A stretch of DNA of 47,798 nt from Bacillus sp. 522_BSPC (GTDB taxonomy: Bacteria > Bacillota > Bacilli > Bacillales > Cytobacillaceae), in the NCBI RefSeq assembly GCF_001076885.1, contig NZ_JVDT01000263.1:1-47798 (forward strand), written 5' to 3'. How positions within the stretch are numbered: position 1 is the stretch's first letter; each line of letters begins with the position of its first letter. The notes beneath the pieces were generated by a model, which searched no databases, was not told the DNA's origin, and saw nothing but the letters and a program-made list of their open reading frames with translations. This document shows, piece after piece, positions 29,930-37,835 of this stretch. The position numbers and the translations under genes are program-made.

Positions 29930-29964
29930 TTGTTCTATTCAAACTAGAACAACATTGTTATAAT
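29930..29964 (+). promoter_or_regulatory. Promoter and operator of the GntR/DUF1648 module
   Basis: TTGTTCTA and TAGAACAA, inverted repeats with seven bases between (29930-29952), overlie the -35 position. An extended -10, TGTTATAAT (29956-29964), starts four bases later. The layout suggests that the encoded GntR regulator represses its own promoter. Confidence 0.65.
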
Positions 29965-29993
29965 AAGTATATAACAGTTTAAGGTGGATGATT

Positions 29994-30374
29994 ATGTATA
30001 TTCAAATTAATCCTGATTTAGAAATGCCGATTTACGAACAGCTTTCGATGCAAATTATGATAGGGGTAATAAGAAAAGATATACAGGATGGAGATGTATT
30101 GCCTTCTGTTCGTTCATTGGCAGCTGATTTAGGCGTAAATATGCATACTGTAAATAAAAGCTATCACGAATTAGAGAAAAAGGGACTAATTCAAATTATT
30201 CCTAAATCTGGTGCAGTTATCCGAACCGCTAATCGAAAGCTATCTGAAGAAGAGAAAAACAGAACATCAGATAATTTAAAGCCGACTATAGTGGAAGCAT
30301 TAGTGCTAGGGATGAATGAGGAAGACATATTAAGCATAGCAAAATCAATTATTCAAAACTTGAAGGAGGAATAG
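29994..30374 (+). CDS. GntR-family regulator, YtrA subfamily
   Basis: A short GntR regulator of 126 residues. The winged helix covers about residues 10-75 (PIYEQLSMQIMIGVIRKDI, LPSVRSLAADLGVN, VNKSYHELEKKGLI). The remaining 50 residues form the small helical dimerisation tail typical of YtrA/YhcF members, too short to bind a large effector. Such regulators usually sit first in an operon with membrane or ABC-transport genes and repress it. That fits here: an inverted-repeat operator overlaps the promoter, and a membrane protein gene follows after two bases. The second of two ATGs is preferred because AAGGTGG abuts the first. Confidence 0.88.
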   Translation: MYIQINPDLEMPIYEQLSMQIMIGVIRKDIQDGDVLPSVRSLAADLGVNMHTVNKSYHELEKKGLIQIIPKSGAVIRTANRKLSEEEKNRTSDNLKPTIVEALVLGMNEEDILSIAKSIIQNLKEE

Positions 30375-30376
30375 TA

Positions 30377-31474
30377 ATGGAAGCACTTATATTTATTATG
30401 ATGATGTTGTTAACAGTCATGCTTGAGGCAGCTATCCCTTTTCTAATAAGAAAAACAATCGTATTTGGGGTTTCCATTCCAAGTACACAAATAAAGCATC
30501 CACAAATTTCTGTATATAAAAAAAGATATTCTCTTTTAATTGTGGTACCTGCTCTTCTTCTTCTTCTTGCTTATTGCATTTGGCAAGCAACCAATAGTCC
30601 CCAAGCCAATCAAGTAGCGATTGTTGGAACGTTTCTTTTGTTTGGAACTTTATTTTGGAGCTTTAGCCTTTATTTCTATTTTCATGGGAAAATGCTTGAA
30701 TTGAAAGGTGAAAATAAATGGGAAGAACAGTTAAAAGTAGTAAGTGTAACAGAGCTTGGGATTAGACAAAAGGATGAAATGCTTCCGTGGTATGTGTTTC
30801 TAATTCCGATGATTATTACGGTAGGATTCCTTCTTTTTACTGCAACTCAATATGATGTGTTGCCGACAGAGATACCTGTGCACTGGGGAGCTGATGGTAA
30901 AGCTGATCGATTTACGACAAAGACACCTATCTCTTCTGTGTCATTGCTTCTCGTTTTGCTAACAATGCAATTCATGTTTTTAGGTATTAATATAGCGACA
31001 AAGAGATCAGGGATCAAAATAATTGCTAATAATAAACAAGCATCCAAGCGAAGACAGCTAAAGTATCGTAAATATTCAAGCTGGCTTAATCTTCTTATAT
31101 CCATTACCATAACTGTTCTGTTCATTCTTTTACAATTAACAACGTTATACAATAATATTTTCAGTGATTACATGATAGTTATTATTCCTCTCCTCCTTAC
31201 AGTAGTCCTATTAATTTGTACCATTGTATTTACGTTTAAGGTAGAGCGGTTAAATCGGGAATTAGATGGAAAAGAGCAAGAAACGCAGGAAATTTCCACT
31301 TTTGATGCTGATAACCATTGGAAGGGTGGCTTGTTTTACTTTAATAAAAATGATCCTTCTATTTTTGTTGAAAAGAGATTTGGAATTGGTTGGACAATAA
31401 ACTTTGCAAATCCAATTGGATATTTATTACTATTTATTCCTTTGCTGCTTATCCTCCTTTTAAGCTTTATATAG
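30377..31474 (+). CDS. DUF1648/DUF5808 multi-pass membrane protein
   Basis: The 365-residue protein has about eight hydrophobic segments (near 3-22, 50-67, 80-102, 140-159, 185-206, 235-257, 265-288, 346-365). The central DUF1648 signature is PTEIPVHWGADGKADRFTTK, shared with SdpI, the immunity protein against the SdpC toxin. The C-terminal WKGGLFYFNKNDPSIFVEKR resembles the DUF5808 motif. It lacks recognisable transporter or enzyme residues. It is in a two-gene operon with the upstream GntR regulator. An immunity or envelope-stress role is inference; no toxin gene is nearby. Confidence 0.8.
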   Translation: MEALIFIMMMLLTVMLEAAIPFLIRKTIVFGVSIPSTQIKHPQISVYKKRYSLLIVVPALLLLLAYCIWQATNSPQANQVAIVGTFLLFGTLFWSFSLYFYFHGKMLELKGENKWEEQLKVVSVTELGIRQKDEMLPWYVFLIPMIITVGFLLFTATQYDVLPTEIPVHWGADGKADRFTTKTPISSVSLLLVLLTMQFMFLGINIATKRSGIKIIANNKQASKRRQLKYRKYSSWLNLLISITITVLFILLQLTTLYNNIFSDYMIVIIPLLLTVVLLICTIVFTFKVERLNRELDGKEQETQEISTFDADNHWKGGLFYFNKNDPSIFVEKRFGIGWTINFANPIGYLLLFIPLLLILLLSFI

Positions 31475-31608
31475 AGGGACATTAAGAGCGCTTCTTTCCA
31501 GGTCTGTATAAACAAATAATTGGAAAACGGCTTGTTGACAGTGTTTCTTAATTATTAGTAGGTAGAAAGGAAGGATATGGATGTAAGCAGGCATCTTCCT
31601 TCCAACTA

Positions 31609-31617
31609 TGCTATAAT
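31609..31617 (+). promoter_or_regulatory. Possible extended -10 promoter of yabM
   Basis: TGCTATAAT lies 35 bases before the preferred yabM start. No good -35 is seen. Its position inside a longer possible reading frame supports the later start. Confidence 0.42.
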
Positions 31618-31651
31618 ACAAGGCGAAGTAATTATGGAAGGAGCTAGACAT

Positions 31652-33262
31652 GTGAAGACTTCGCAATCAAATGTCTGGTTTAAAGGCGCTTTTATTCTGA
31701 TGTTAGCTGCCTTAATAACTAAAGTACTAAGCGCTGTATATCGAATACCGTTTCAAAATATTGTCGGTGATAAAGGATTTTATATTTATCAGCAGGTTTA
31801 TCCTTTTTACGGGGTAATTATTGCTTTATCTACATATGGTTTTCCAGTAGTCCTATCAAAATTGTATATGGAAATGAAAGTAGAGGGGAACCAATCGGGT
31901 ATAAATAGACTTGTGAGTTCCTCTTTTTACTTGTTTTTTCCCATAGGGATTGCTGCTTTTCTTATTTTGTTTTTCAATGCCGGAAGACTGGCTACTTGGA
32001 TGGGAGATCCCTATTTAGCATCTTTGTTGAAGGTGATTTCTTTTGCATTTCTTTTTTCTCCATTGACAGCTATTTTGCGAGGAATCTTTCAAGGGGAGGG
32101 CAATATGATTCCGACAGCAGTATCACAGGTGAGTGAACAACTGCTTAGAGTTGGGATTATCTTATTTGTTGCTGTCTTTTTTTCCTATAAAAGATATTCC
32201 TTGTATGCGATTGGTTCTGGGGCTATGTTTGGTTCTGTCATAGGAGGCTTACTTTCCCTGCTAGTACTAATCTATTTTTATCGAAAAAAATCTTTTTCTC
32301 TATTCCGAGTTTCCGCCCTTTTTCACAAGGAAAATCGTCTTCTATCTAAAAGAGTAATATTTGAGGGAATCACGATTTCGATTAGTAGTATGCTATTAAT
32401 ATTATTGCAGCTTGCAGATTCTTTGAACTTATATGCCTTATTAATCGAAAATGGAGTCGCGGATGAAACGGCTAAAGTCATGAAAGGTATTTATGATAGA
32501 GGGCAGCCGCTCATACAAATTGGAAGTATTATATCCACATCCATGGCTTTAAGTATTGTCCCGCTTATTACAAAGAATCGGCAAAAGGAAAGTAAAAAAG
32601 ATCTAATGGAGAATATTCATTTCTCTCTTTTAGTCAGTTATTTTATCGGCCTCGGTGCTACTGTAGGTTTGATCGGGATTATTAATGAGACAAACAGGAT
32701 GCTTTTTGAAAATGATGCTGGGTCTCATGTCCTTGCCATTTTGTTTTTTATTATCTTCTTTAATGCCATTATTGTTACGGTAATGTCCATTCTTCAAGGG
32801 TTAGGTCATTCTTTCTATCCGGCCATTTTGATTATATTTGGTTTTATAGGGAAGTATGTTCTTAATATCTGCCTTGTTTCTTCTTATGGGATTGCAGGTG
32901 CAGCTTATGCATCGCTCATTATATTATTTATTATTTTACTTTTAATGGTGGTAAAATTGAGAAGAATAGTCAAGGAGCCAATTATTGATCTAAAGCAGAT
33001 AGCAATCATTATTGGGGCGAGTTTCGTAATGTTACTTGTTCTAAAAGGATATATACCTCTTTCCTCGTTGTTGCTTGAATTTATAGAGAATAATCGCATA
33101 AAAAGTGCTATACAAGCATTATCTGGTGTTATGATAGGCGGCATCGTGTATGTGTTTCTTGTTTTGCGAGGAAATGTTTTTAAAGAGAAGGAATTACTTC
33201 TATTGCCGTTAGGAAGTAAACTAATTTGGTTTTTACCGAAAAGAAGGAAGGGAACTAAATGA
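31652..33262 (+). CDS. yabM: YabM, polysaccharide-flippase-like (MOP superfamily) membrane protein
   Basis: A SpoVB/MurJ-like exporter with about 14 membrane segments, 536 residues from the preferred start. The N-terminal ALITKVLSAVYRIPFQNIVG and the following YIYQQVYPFYGVIIALSTYG are characteristic of this branch. The substrate is unknown; relatives move lipid-linked cell-wall precursors. The GTG at 31652 is chosen because GGAAGGAG lies eight bases before it; an ATG at 31577 is upstream of a likely promoter. Its stop overlaps the yabN ATG (ATGA). In B. subtilis yabM directly follows spoVT; here the GntR module intervenes. Confidence 0.9.
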   Translation: MKTSQSNVWFKGAFILMLAALITKVLSAVYRIPFQNIVGDKGFYIYQQVYPFYGVIIALSTYGFPVVLSKLYMEMKVEGNQSGINRLVSSSFYLFFPIGIAAFLILFFNAGRLATWMGDPYLASLLKVISFAFLFSPLTAILRGIFQGEGNMIPTAVSQVSEQLLRVGIILFVAVFFSYKRYSLYAIGSGAMFGSVIGGLLSLLVLIYFYRKKSFSLFRVSALFHKENRLLSKRVIFEGITISISSMLLILLQLADSLNLYALLIENGVADETAKVMKGIYDRGQPLIQIGSIISTSMALSIVPLITKNRQKESKKDLMENIHFSLLVSYFIGLGATVGLIGIINETNRMLFENDAGSHVLAILFFIIFFNAIIVTVMSILQGLGHSFYPAILIIFGFIGKYVLNICLVSSYGIAGAAYASLIILFIILLLMVVKLRRIVKEPIIDLKQIAIIIGASFVMLLVLKGYIPLSSLLLEFIENNRIKSAIQALSGVMIGGIVYVFLVLRGNVFKEKELLLLPLGSKLIWFLPKRRKGTK

Positions 33263-34722
33263 AGCAAATAAAGATTATTGGATTGGGTGCAGGGGATATA
33301 AATCAACTGCCATTGGGTGTCTACCGAAGCTTAATGGATGAGAATAAAGCGGTATATGTACGGACGAAGGATCACCCGGTAATATCAACCCTTGAACAGG
33401 AAGGTGTCATGTTTTATTCATTTGATTCTATTTATGAGAAACATGATCAATTTGAAGCAGTATATAAAGAAATCGTTGCATTTCTAATAGAAAAAGCTAA
33501 AGAGACAGACGTTGTATATGCAGTTCCAGGTCATCCACTTGTTGCGGAAAAAACGGTTCAATTATTAATAGAAAAAGATAGAGAAGGAGTGGTCTCTATT
33601 GAAATAGCCGGTGGCCAAAGCTTTTTAGACAGCATTTTTCAGGCATTGCGAATCGATCCAATTGAGGGCTTTCAATTATTGGATGGAACAGACCTTGATC
33701 GCTCAAGCATTCAGCTTAGAAATCATTTAATAATTGGCCAAGTATATGATGTCTTTTCTGCATCTGAAGTGAAGCTGACGCTAATGGATATACTGCCATA
33801 TGACTATCCTATTAAAATTGTAACTGCAGCAGGAAGCAGTTTGGAATGCATAAAAGAAATGGAGCTACATGAGTTAGATAGAGAGATGGACTTAAATAAC
33901 CTAACGAGTGTCTATGTGCCGCCTGTTCGGGAGGAAAAGCTATTACGTAAAGAGTTTTCTCAGCTACGACGTATTATAGCGGAGCTTCGTGGACCGAACG
34001 GCTGTCCGTGGGATAAAAAACAAACACATGAAAGCTTGCGTAAGTATCTACTAGAAGAAAGCTATGAATTAATTGAGGCCATTAATGAAGGAGATATTGA
34101 TCATATTATCGAAGAGCTTGGTGACGTGTTATTGCAAGTGATGCTTCACGGTCAAATAGGAGAAGATGAGGGCTACTTTTCTATTGATGATGTAATCGAG
34201 GGAATATCCGATAAGATGATTCGCAGGCATCCTCATGTATTTGGAGAGGAACAGGCGGAATCTGTCGATGATGTGATGAAGCATTGGCAAAATGCAAAGA
34301 AAAAGGAAGCAAAGAAAGAAAAGGATTCTGTGTTAGATGGAATTAATCAGGCATTACCACATTTAATGCAAGCCCACGAATTACAGAAAAAAGCGGCAAA
34401 GGTTGGCTTTGATTGGCCGGATGCAGATGGAGCTTGGGAAAAGGTAAAAGAAGAGATTCTAGAGTTTGATAAGGAAATAAAAGAGGCAAGTAATGAAGAA
34501 AGGATAGAAAGTGAATTTGGCGATGTTTTGTTCTCGCTAGTAAATATCGCTAGATTTTATAAGGTTAATCCTGAGCTTGCTATCTTGCAGACAAACAAGA
34601 AATTTATTCAGCGTTTTTCTTATATAGAAGAGAGGGTGAAGGCGTCTGGAATGGAATGGAGTCAAATGAGCTTAGAGGAATTAGATGGGTATTGGAAGGA
34701 AGCAAAGAAAAAACAACGATAA
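33259..34722 (+). CDS. yabN: YabN, tetrapyrrole-methylase/MazG fusion
   Basis: The 487-residue protein fuses an N-terminal SAM-dependent tetrapyrrole-methylase-like domain (about 1-220; IIGLGAGDINQLPLGVYR, YAVPGHPLVAEKTV) to MazG nucleotide pyrophosphohydrolase. The MazG part shows GCPWDKKQTHESLRKYLLEE, EESYELIEAI and EELGDVLLQV metal ligands, and a second, less conserved MazG repeat near the C terminus (ESEFGDVLFSLVNIARFY). MazG enzymes hydrolyse NTPs, including damaged ones; the role of the methylase part is unknown. It is translationally coupled to yabM and followed by rqcP 15 bases later. Confidence 0.94.
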   Translation: MKQIKIIGLGAGDINQLPLGVYRSLMDENKAVYVRTKDHPVISTLEQEGVMFYSFDSIYEKHDQFEAVYKEIVAFLIEKAKETDVVYAVPGHPLVAEKTVQLLIEKDREGVVSIEIAGGQSFLDSIFQALRIDPIEGFQLLDGTDLDRSSIQLRNHLIIGQVYDVFSASEVKLTLMDILPYDYPIKIVTAAGSSLECIKEMELHELDREMDLNNLTSVYVPPVREEKLLRKEFSQLRRIIAELRGPNGCPWDKKQTHESLRKYLLEESYELIEAINEGDIDHIIEELGDVLLQVMLHGQIGEDEGYFSIDDVIEGISDKMIRRHPHVFGEEQAESVDDVMKHWQNAKKKEAKKEKDSVLDGINQALPHLMQAHELQKKAAKVGFDWPDADGAWEKVKEEILEFDKEIKEASNEERIESEFGDVLFSLVNIARFYKVNPELAILQTNKKFIQRFSYIEERVKASGMEWSQMSLEELDGYWKEAKKKQR

Positions 34723-34737
34723 GAAGGAGCGGTTAAG

Positions 34738-34995
34738 ATGCGACTAGATAAATTCTTGAAAATTTCACGCTTAATTAAACGAAGAACGTTAGCGAAAGAG
34801 GTAGCGGATCAGGGACGAATTTTAGTAAACGGGCTGCAGGCAAAAGCGAGCACTAATGTGAAGGTAGGAGATGAGCTTCAGGTGCGTTTTGGGCAAAAGC
34901 TAGTAACAGCAAAAGTGGAAATGCTACAGGAATCTACGAAAAAAGAAGATGCAGCAAATATGTATAAAATAATGAAAGAAGAGACCATTTCATAA
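34738..34995 (+). CDS. rqcP: RqcP (YabO), ribosome-associated quality control factor
   Basis: RqcP is an S4-domain protein that works with RqcH to add alanine tails to nascent chains on split 50S subunits. The 85-residue protein is almost entirely an S4 RNA-binding fold: [28 protein letters not shown] and [17 protein letters not shown] precedes the ATG. It follows yabN closely, as in B. subtilis, and a hairpin separates it from yabP. Confidence 0.94.
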   Translation: MRLDKFLKISRLIKRRTLAKEVADQGRILVNGLQAKASTNVKVGDELQVRFGQKLVTAKVEMLQESTKKEDAANMYKIMKEETIS

Positions 34996-35028
34996 GTTTA
35001 ATTAGCTGTATTATTGGTAATAAAACAA

Positions 35029-35057
35029 GGTAGAGTTGTTTCGACTATCTTCCTTTT
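35029..35057 (+). terminator. Probable terminator after rqcP
   Basis: GGTAGAGTTG can pair, with bulges, with CGACTATCTTCC, and TTTT follows. The stem is imperfect. Confidence 0.45.
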
Positions 35058-35137
35058 GAAGGCTTGTTCTAAAATAATTTTTCTTCACATATATTTGTAC
35101 AAGTAGAGATTGTACTAAGTGATTGTGAGGGATAAAG

Positions 35138-35440
35138 ATGAGCCAATATTATGATTCTAACACGACTAAAAGTAATGTAGTAGAACATGATGTAATTATG
35201 AGAGGGAGAAAGTTATTAGATATTACAGGAGTAAAGCAGGTGGAGAGCTTTGACAACGAAGAGTTCATTTTAGAAACAGTAATGGGCTTTTTATCCATTC
35301 GTGGTCAAAATCTTCAAATGAAAAATCTCGATGTGGAAAAGGGTATCGTCTCCATTAAAGGAAAAGTGTTTGATTTAGTATATGTAGACGAACAAAGTGG
35401 AGATAAGGCTAAGGGATTCTTTAGCAAGATATTCCGATGA
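35138..35440 (+). CDS. yabP: YabP, sporulation protein
   Basis: The 100-residue protein belongs to the YabP/YqfC family, required in B. subtilis for spore cortex formation and made under sigma E. HDVIMRGRKLLDITGVKQVE and FDNEEFILETVMGFLSIRG are conserved; it has no membrane segment. I could not find a convincing sigma-E promoter in the 140 bases upstream. GAGGG precedes the ATG. The stop overlaps the yabQ start (ATGA), so the two are coupled. Confidence 0.93.
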   Translation: MSQYYDSNTTKSNVVEHDVIMRGRKLLDITGVKQVESFDNEEFILETVMGFLSIRGQNLQMKNLDVEKGIVSIKGKVFDLVYVDEQSGDKAKGFFSKIFR

Positions 35441-36060
35441 CGTTATCTACACAATTTATGACCATGCTAGCTATGGTTAGCATGGGTCTATTCTTTGGCA
35501 TAAGCTTAGATACATATCAGTACTTTTTGAAAAGGCCGATAAGGAAACGAAGTATTGTTTTTATCCATGATATCCTTTTTTGGATTTTGCAAGCCCTTCT
35601 TATGTTTTATGTGCTTTTCCTAGTAAACAAAGGAGAGGTCCGCATTTATTTGATTTTAGCTTTGCTGCTAGGATTCGCCATGTACAAAAGTTTATTTCAA
35701 GCTCTATATCTTCGATTATTAAAAGCAATTATTTCTTTTTGCATCCATTCTTATCGTTTTTTTATTAAATTGTTTATGAATATTGTATATAAGCCAATTA
35801 AATCTATCTTGCAATTGCTCTTGTCGATAATAATTACTTTAGGTAAGGGACTTATGGCACTTGTCAGTGGTATAATTAGGGTATTAAGATTTATCATAAA
35901 GATACTATTTAAACCAATTGAATGGCTTTTATCCCTATTATGGCTAATTGTGCCGAAAAAGGTTAAATTATTCGTCGAGAGAATTTCTAGTAAATTGGCA
36001 GGATATTACTTTAAAATAAAGAAATATTTGAAAGAATGGGTAGCTAATAGAAAAAAATAA
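35437..36060 (+). CDS. yabQ: YabQ, spore cortex biosynthesis membrane protein
   Basis: YabQ sits in the forespore-surrounding membranes in B. subtilis and is needed for cortex assembly. The 207-residue protein has about five hydrophobic segments (roughly 6-24, 38-61, 68-86, 87-110, 125-150) and a basic C-terminal tail (KVKLFVERISSK to the end). FGISLDTYQYFLKR near the start is typical. It is translationally coupled to yabP on one side, and its last base is the first base of an ATG upstream of divIC. Confidence 0.9.
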   Translation: MTLSTQFMTMLAMVSMGLFFGISLDTYQYFLKRPIRKRSIVFIHDILFWILQALLMFYVLFLVNKGEVRIYLILALLLGFAMYKSLFQALYLRLLKAIISFCIHSYRFFIKLFMNIVYKPIKSILQLLLSIIITLGKGLMALVSGIIRVLRFIIKILFKPIEWLLSLLWLIVPKKVKLFVERISSKLAGYYFKIKKYLKEWVANRKK

Positions 36061-36077
36061 TGAAAGGAGGAGCCTCT

Positions 36078-36473
36078 ATGAGTGCCATAAGAAAACCAGA
36101 TATTACAACATTCCCAACAGAATATAATTTAAAGCATCAAGCGGATAGTCTCAGTGGAGCCAGAAAGAAAAAGTTATTGATGCGCAGGCTGACAACATTC
36201 TTCGTATGTGCTGCTGTTATTGGCTTTATCATGATTTCCACACTCATATCACAAAGCTCCACTTTAAACGAGAAAAGAGCAGAGAAAGAGGACTTAGATG
36301 GACAACTTGTAGCGCTAGAAAAGCAGGAAGCGGAATTAAAAGATCAAATTGCTAAATTAAATGACGAAGAGTATTTAGCTAAATTAGCTAGAAAAGATTT
36401 ATTACTATCACAAGAAGGGGAAATTATTTTTAATATCCCAGAAAAAGATGCAAAAAACGCTACTGGAAAATAA
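36078..36473 (+). CDS. divIC: DivIC, septum formation initiator protein
   Basis: DivIC is a bitopic division protein that complexes with DivIB and FtsL at the septum. A cytoplasmic basic N terminus of about 45 residues precedes one membrane segment (LTTFFVCAAVIGFIMISTLI) and an extracytoplasmic coiled coil (EKRAEKEDLDGQLVALEKQE and on). The ATG seven bases after AAAGGAGG gives 131 residues; an in-frame ATG at 36060 lies before that site and is rejected. yabR follows with its own promoter. Confidence 0.94.
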   Translation: MSAIRKPDITTFPTEYNLKHQADSLSGARKKKLLMRRLTTFFVCAAVIGFIMISTLISQSSTLNEKRAEKEDLDGQLVALEKQEAELKDQIAKLNDEEYLAKLARKDLLLSQEGEIIFNIPEKDAKNATGK

Positions 36474-36490
36474 TAAGGTCGGCTGTAATA

Positions 36491-36520
36491 TTGACACCCT
36501 TTTTTTCCATTCTGTATAAT
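36491..36520 (+). promoter_or_regulatory. Sigma-A promoter of yabR
   Basis: TTGACA and TATAAT are 18 bases apart, both perfect, about 48 bases before yabR. It gives yabR expression independent of the divIC transcript. Confidence 0.8.
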
Positions 36521-36567
36521 ATAAATAAGTACGATTTTTTATATCCTTAAGGAGGCAAAACTTTTTT

Positions 36568-37041
36568 ATGTCAATCGAAGTAGGCAGCAAGTTACAAGGA
36601 AAGGTAACAGGAATTACTAATTTTGGTGCGTTTGTTGAGCTCCCAGAAGGCGCAACAGGTCTTGTTCATATTAGTGAGGTCGCAGACAATTATGTTAAGG
36701 ACATTAATGAACACCTAAAAGTAGGCGATGAAGTAGAAGTTAAAGTTATTAATGTCGAGAAAGATGGCAAAATTGGACTATCCATTAAAAAGGCGAAGGA
36801 TAGACCAGAAAGACCAGAGAGACCACAATACGAACGCGGAGAAAGAAGAGAATCAAGAGGCGGCTATTCCGGTGGGAATTCTCAAAGGTCACGTAATGCA
36901 AAATCAAATGAAAATCGTGCTCCTAAAGAGAATTTCGAATCGAAAATGGCTCGTTTCTTAAAAGACAGTGAAGATCGATTAGCTTCTCTGAAAAGAAATA
37001 CTGAGTCGAAACGCGGGGGAAGAGGCGCGAGACGCGGGTAA
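36568..37041 (+). CDS. yabR: YabR, S1 RNA-binding domain protein
   Basis: A general RNA-binding protein of unknown role. The S1 OB fold occupies residues 1-72 (GSKLQGKVTGITNFGAFVEL, GLVHISEVADNYV, GDEVEVKVINVEKDGKIGLS). The rest is a low-complexity basic tail rich in Arg, Glu and Gly (DRPERPERPQYERGERRESR, ending GGRGARRG), reminiscent of RGG-type RNA-binding tails. At 157 residues it is longer than the roughly 130 of B. subtilis YabR, the extra being tail. AAGGAGG precedes the ATG. Confidence 0.9.
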   Translation: MSIEVGSKLQGKVTGITNFGAFVELPEGATGLVHISEVADNYVKDINEHLKVGDEVEVKVINVEKDGKIGLSIKKAKDRPERPERPQYERGERRESRGGYSGGNSQRSRNAKSNENRAPKENFESKMARFLKDSEDRLASLKRNTESKRGGRGARRG

Positions 37042-37099
37042 CTTGCTGCTGAATAACCAATAGATAGCAGGGTTTATCGTTTATATATTCCCATAGCTT

Positions 37100-37127
37100 A
37101 AGCAAGCCTATTAAGGCTTGCTTTTTT
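37100..37127 (+). terminator. Terminator after yabR
   Basis: AAGCAAGCCT and AGGCTTGCTT flank ATTA, followed by further T residues. Confidence 0.9.
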
Positions 37128-37244
37128 GTGTTTTTGATAAAAATGGTTTATTTCCACTGATAAACTTCAGTAAGACTTTCATTTCTTGTTTGGAAGAAGA
37201 GGAAGAAAATAGGTTGGAGATCAGCTGTAATAGAAAAAGACATA

Positions 37245-37277
37245 AAAAAAACCACGTAAAAATTTACGTGGTTTTTT
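37245..37277. terminator. Terminator of tRNA-Met (bidirectional)
   Basis: ACCACGTAAA and TTTACGTGGT form a perfect stem bordered by A7 and T6 tracts. It directly follows the tRNA on the reverse strand. Confidence 0.88.
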
Positions 37278-37280
37278 AGA

Positions 37281-37354
37281 TAGCGGCGGAGGGGATCGAA
37301 CCCCCGACCTCACGGGTATGAACCGTACGCTCTAGCCAGCTGAGCTACACCGCC
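37281..37354 (-). tRNA. tRNA-Met (CAT), elongator type
   Basis: The 74-base cloverleaf is complete on the reverse strand. The acceptor GGCGGTG pairs with CGCCGCT (two wobbles); the D arm is GCTCAGCTGGCTAGAGC; the anticodon stem is TACGG/CCGTG with loop TTCATAC and anticodon CAT at 37318-37320; the T arm has loop TTCGATC. CCA is not encoded. The G-T first pair and absence of the initiator GGG/CCC anticodon stem mark it as elongator rather than initiator. In B. subtilis a tRNA-Met, paired with tRNA-Glu, occupies the same place; here only Met is present. Confidence 0.95.
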
Positions 37355-37377
37355 ATAATATTAACAAGACAATTAAT

Positions 37378-37406
37378 ATAATACAAATAAATAAATGTAA
37401 TGTCAA
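37378..37406 (-). promoter_or_regulatory. Sigma-A promoter of tRNA-Met
   Basis: Reverse-strand TTGACA and TATTAT are 17 bases apart, 24 bases before the tRNA 5' end. Confidence 0.8.
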
Positions 37407-37768
37407 TAGGTTTTATTCATTTCATTATTTGTTGGCAAATTTATATTTTATTGTATGGCTGTATTTAAATCTTTTTACATACGTATATAAAGTGTAAAGC
37501 TGTAGGAACCACTATTATCGATGGATAACTAAAAAAACATATTGCATGAATTGACAAAAATAAGCAATAAATACAAAAAAGCAGGCAGAAGAAAATGTTT
37601 TCTTTCTCCAAACGTACTTCAGTTAAAACCACTTTTTTAATGATAGAATAGCCTCTTTTCTATAAAAGTTTTCCAAATAACGGGCAAAAAGGAATGTATC
37701 GAATTTTGTAGCTCCTTAAAAAAATGAAGGAAAGAAGTCGAGCGAAAAGCTGGAACTGCTTCGTTATT
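37407..37768. other. tRNA-Met to spoIIE intergenic region
   Basis: AT-rich sequence without a gene. TTGACAAAAA at about 37553 and AGTCGAGCG near 37738 loosely resemble Spo0A boxes and could be part of spoIIE activation. Nothing else stands out. Confidence 0.35.
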
Positions 37769-37801
37769 TTGACAAACTTTTAAATAGCTACCTTCTATAA
37801 T
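37769..37801 (+). promoter_or_regulatory. Spo0A-dependent spoIIE promoter
   Basis: Perfect TTGACA and TATAAT are 21 bases apart. This overlong spacing is the known feature of the B. subtilis spoIIE and spoIIG promoters, which need phosphorylated Spo0A. TTTGACAAA over the -35 is one base from a 0A box. Confidence 0.82.
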
Positions 37802-37835
37802 GTGGAGCAACGATACTTGATAGGGAGTGGAGTGT

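Noticed and set aside
34996-35137. Sigma-E promoter for yabP
   Set aside because: Expected from B. subtilis, but CATATATT and nearby candidates lack a correctly spaced -35; not claimed.
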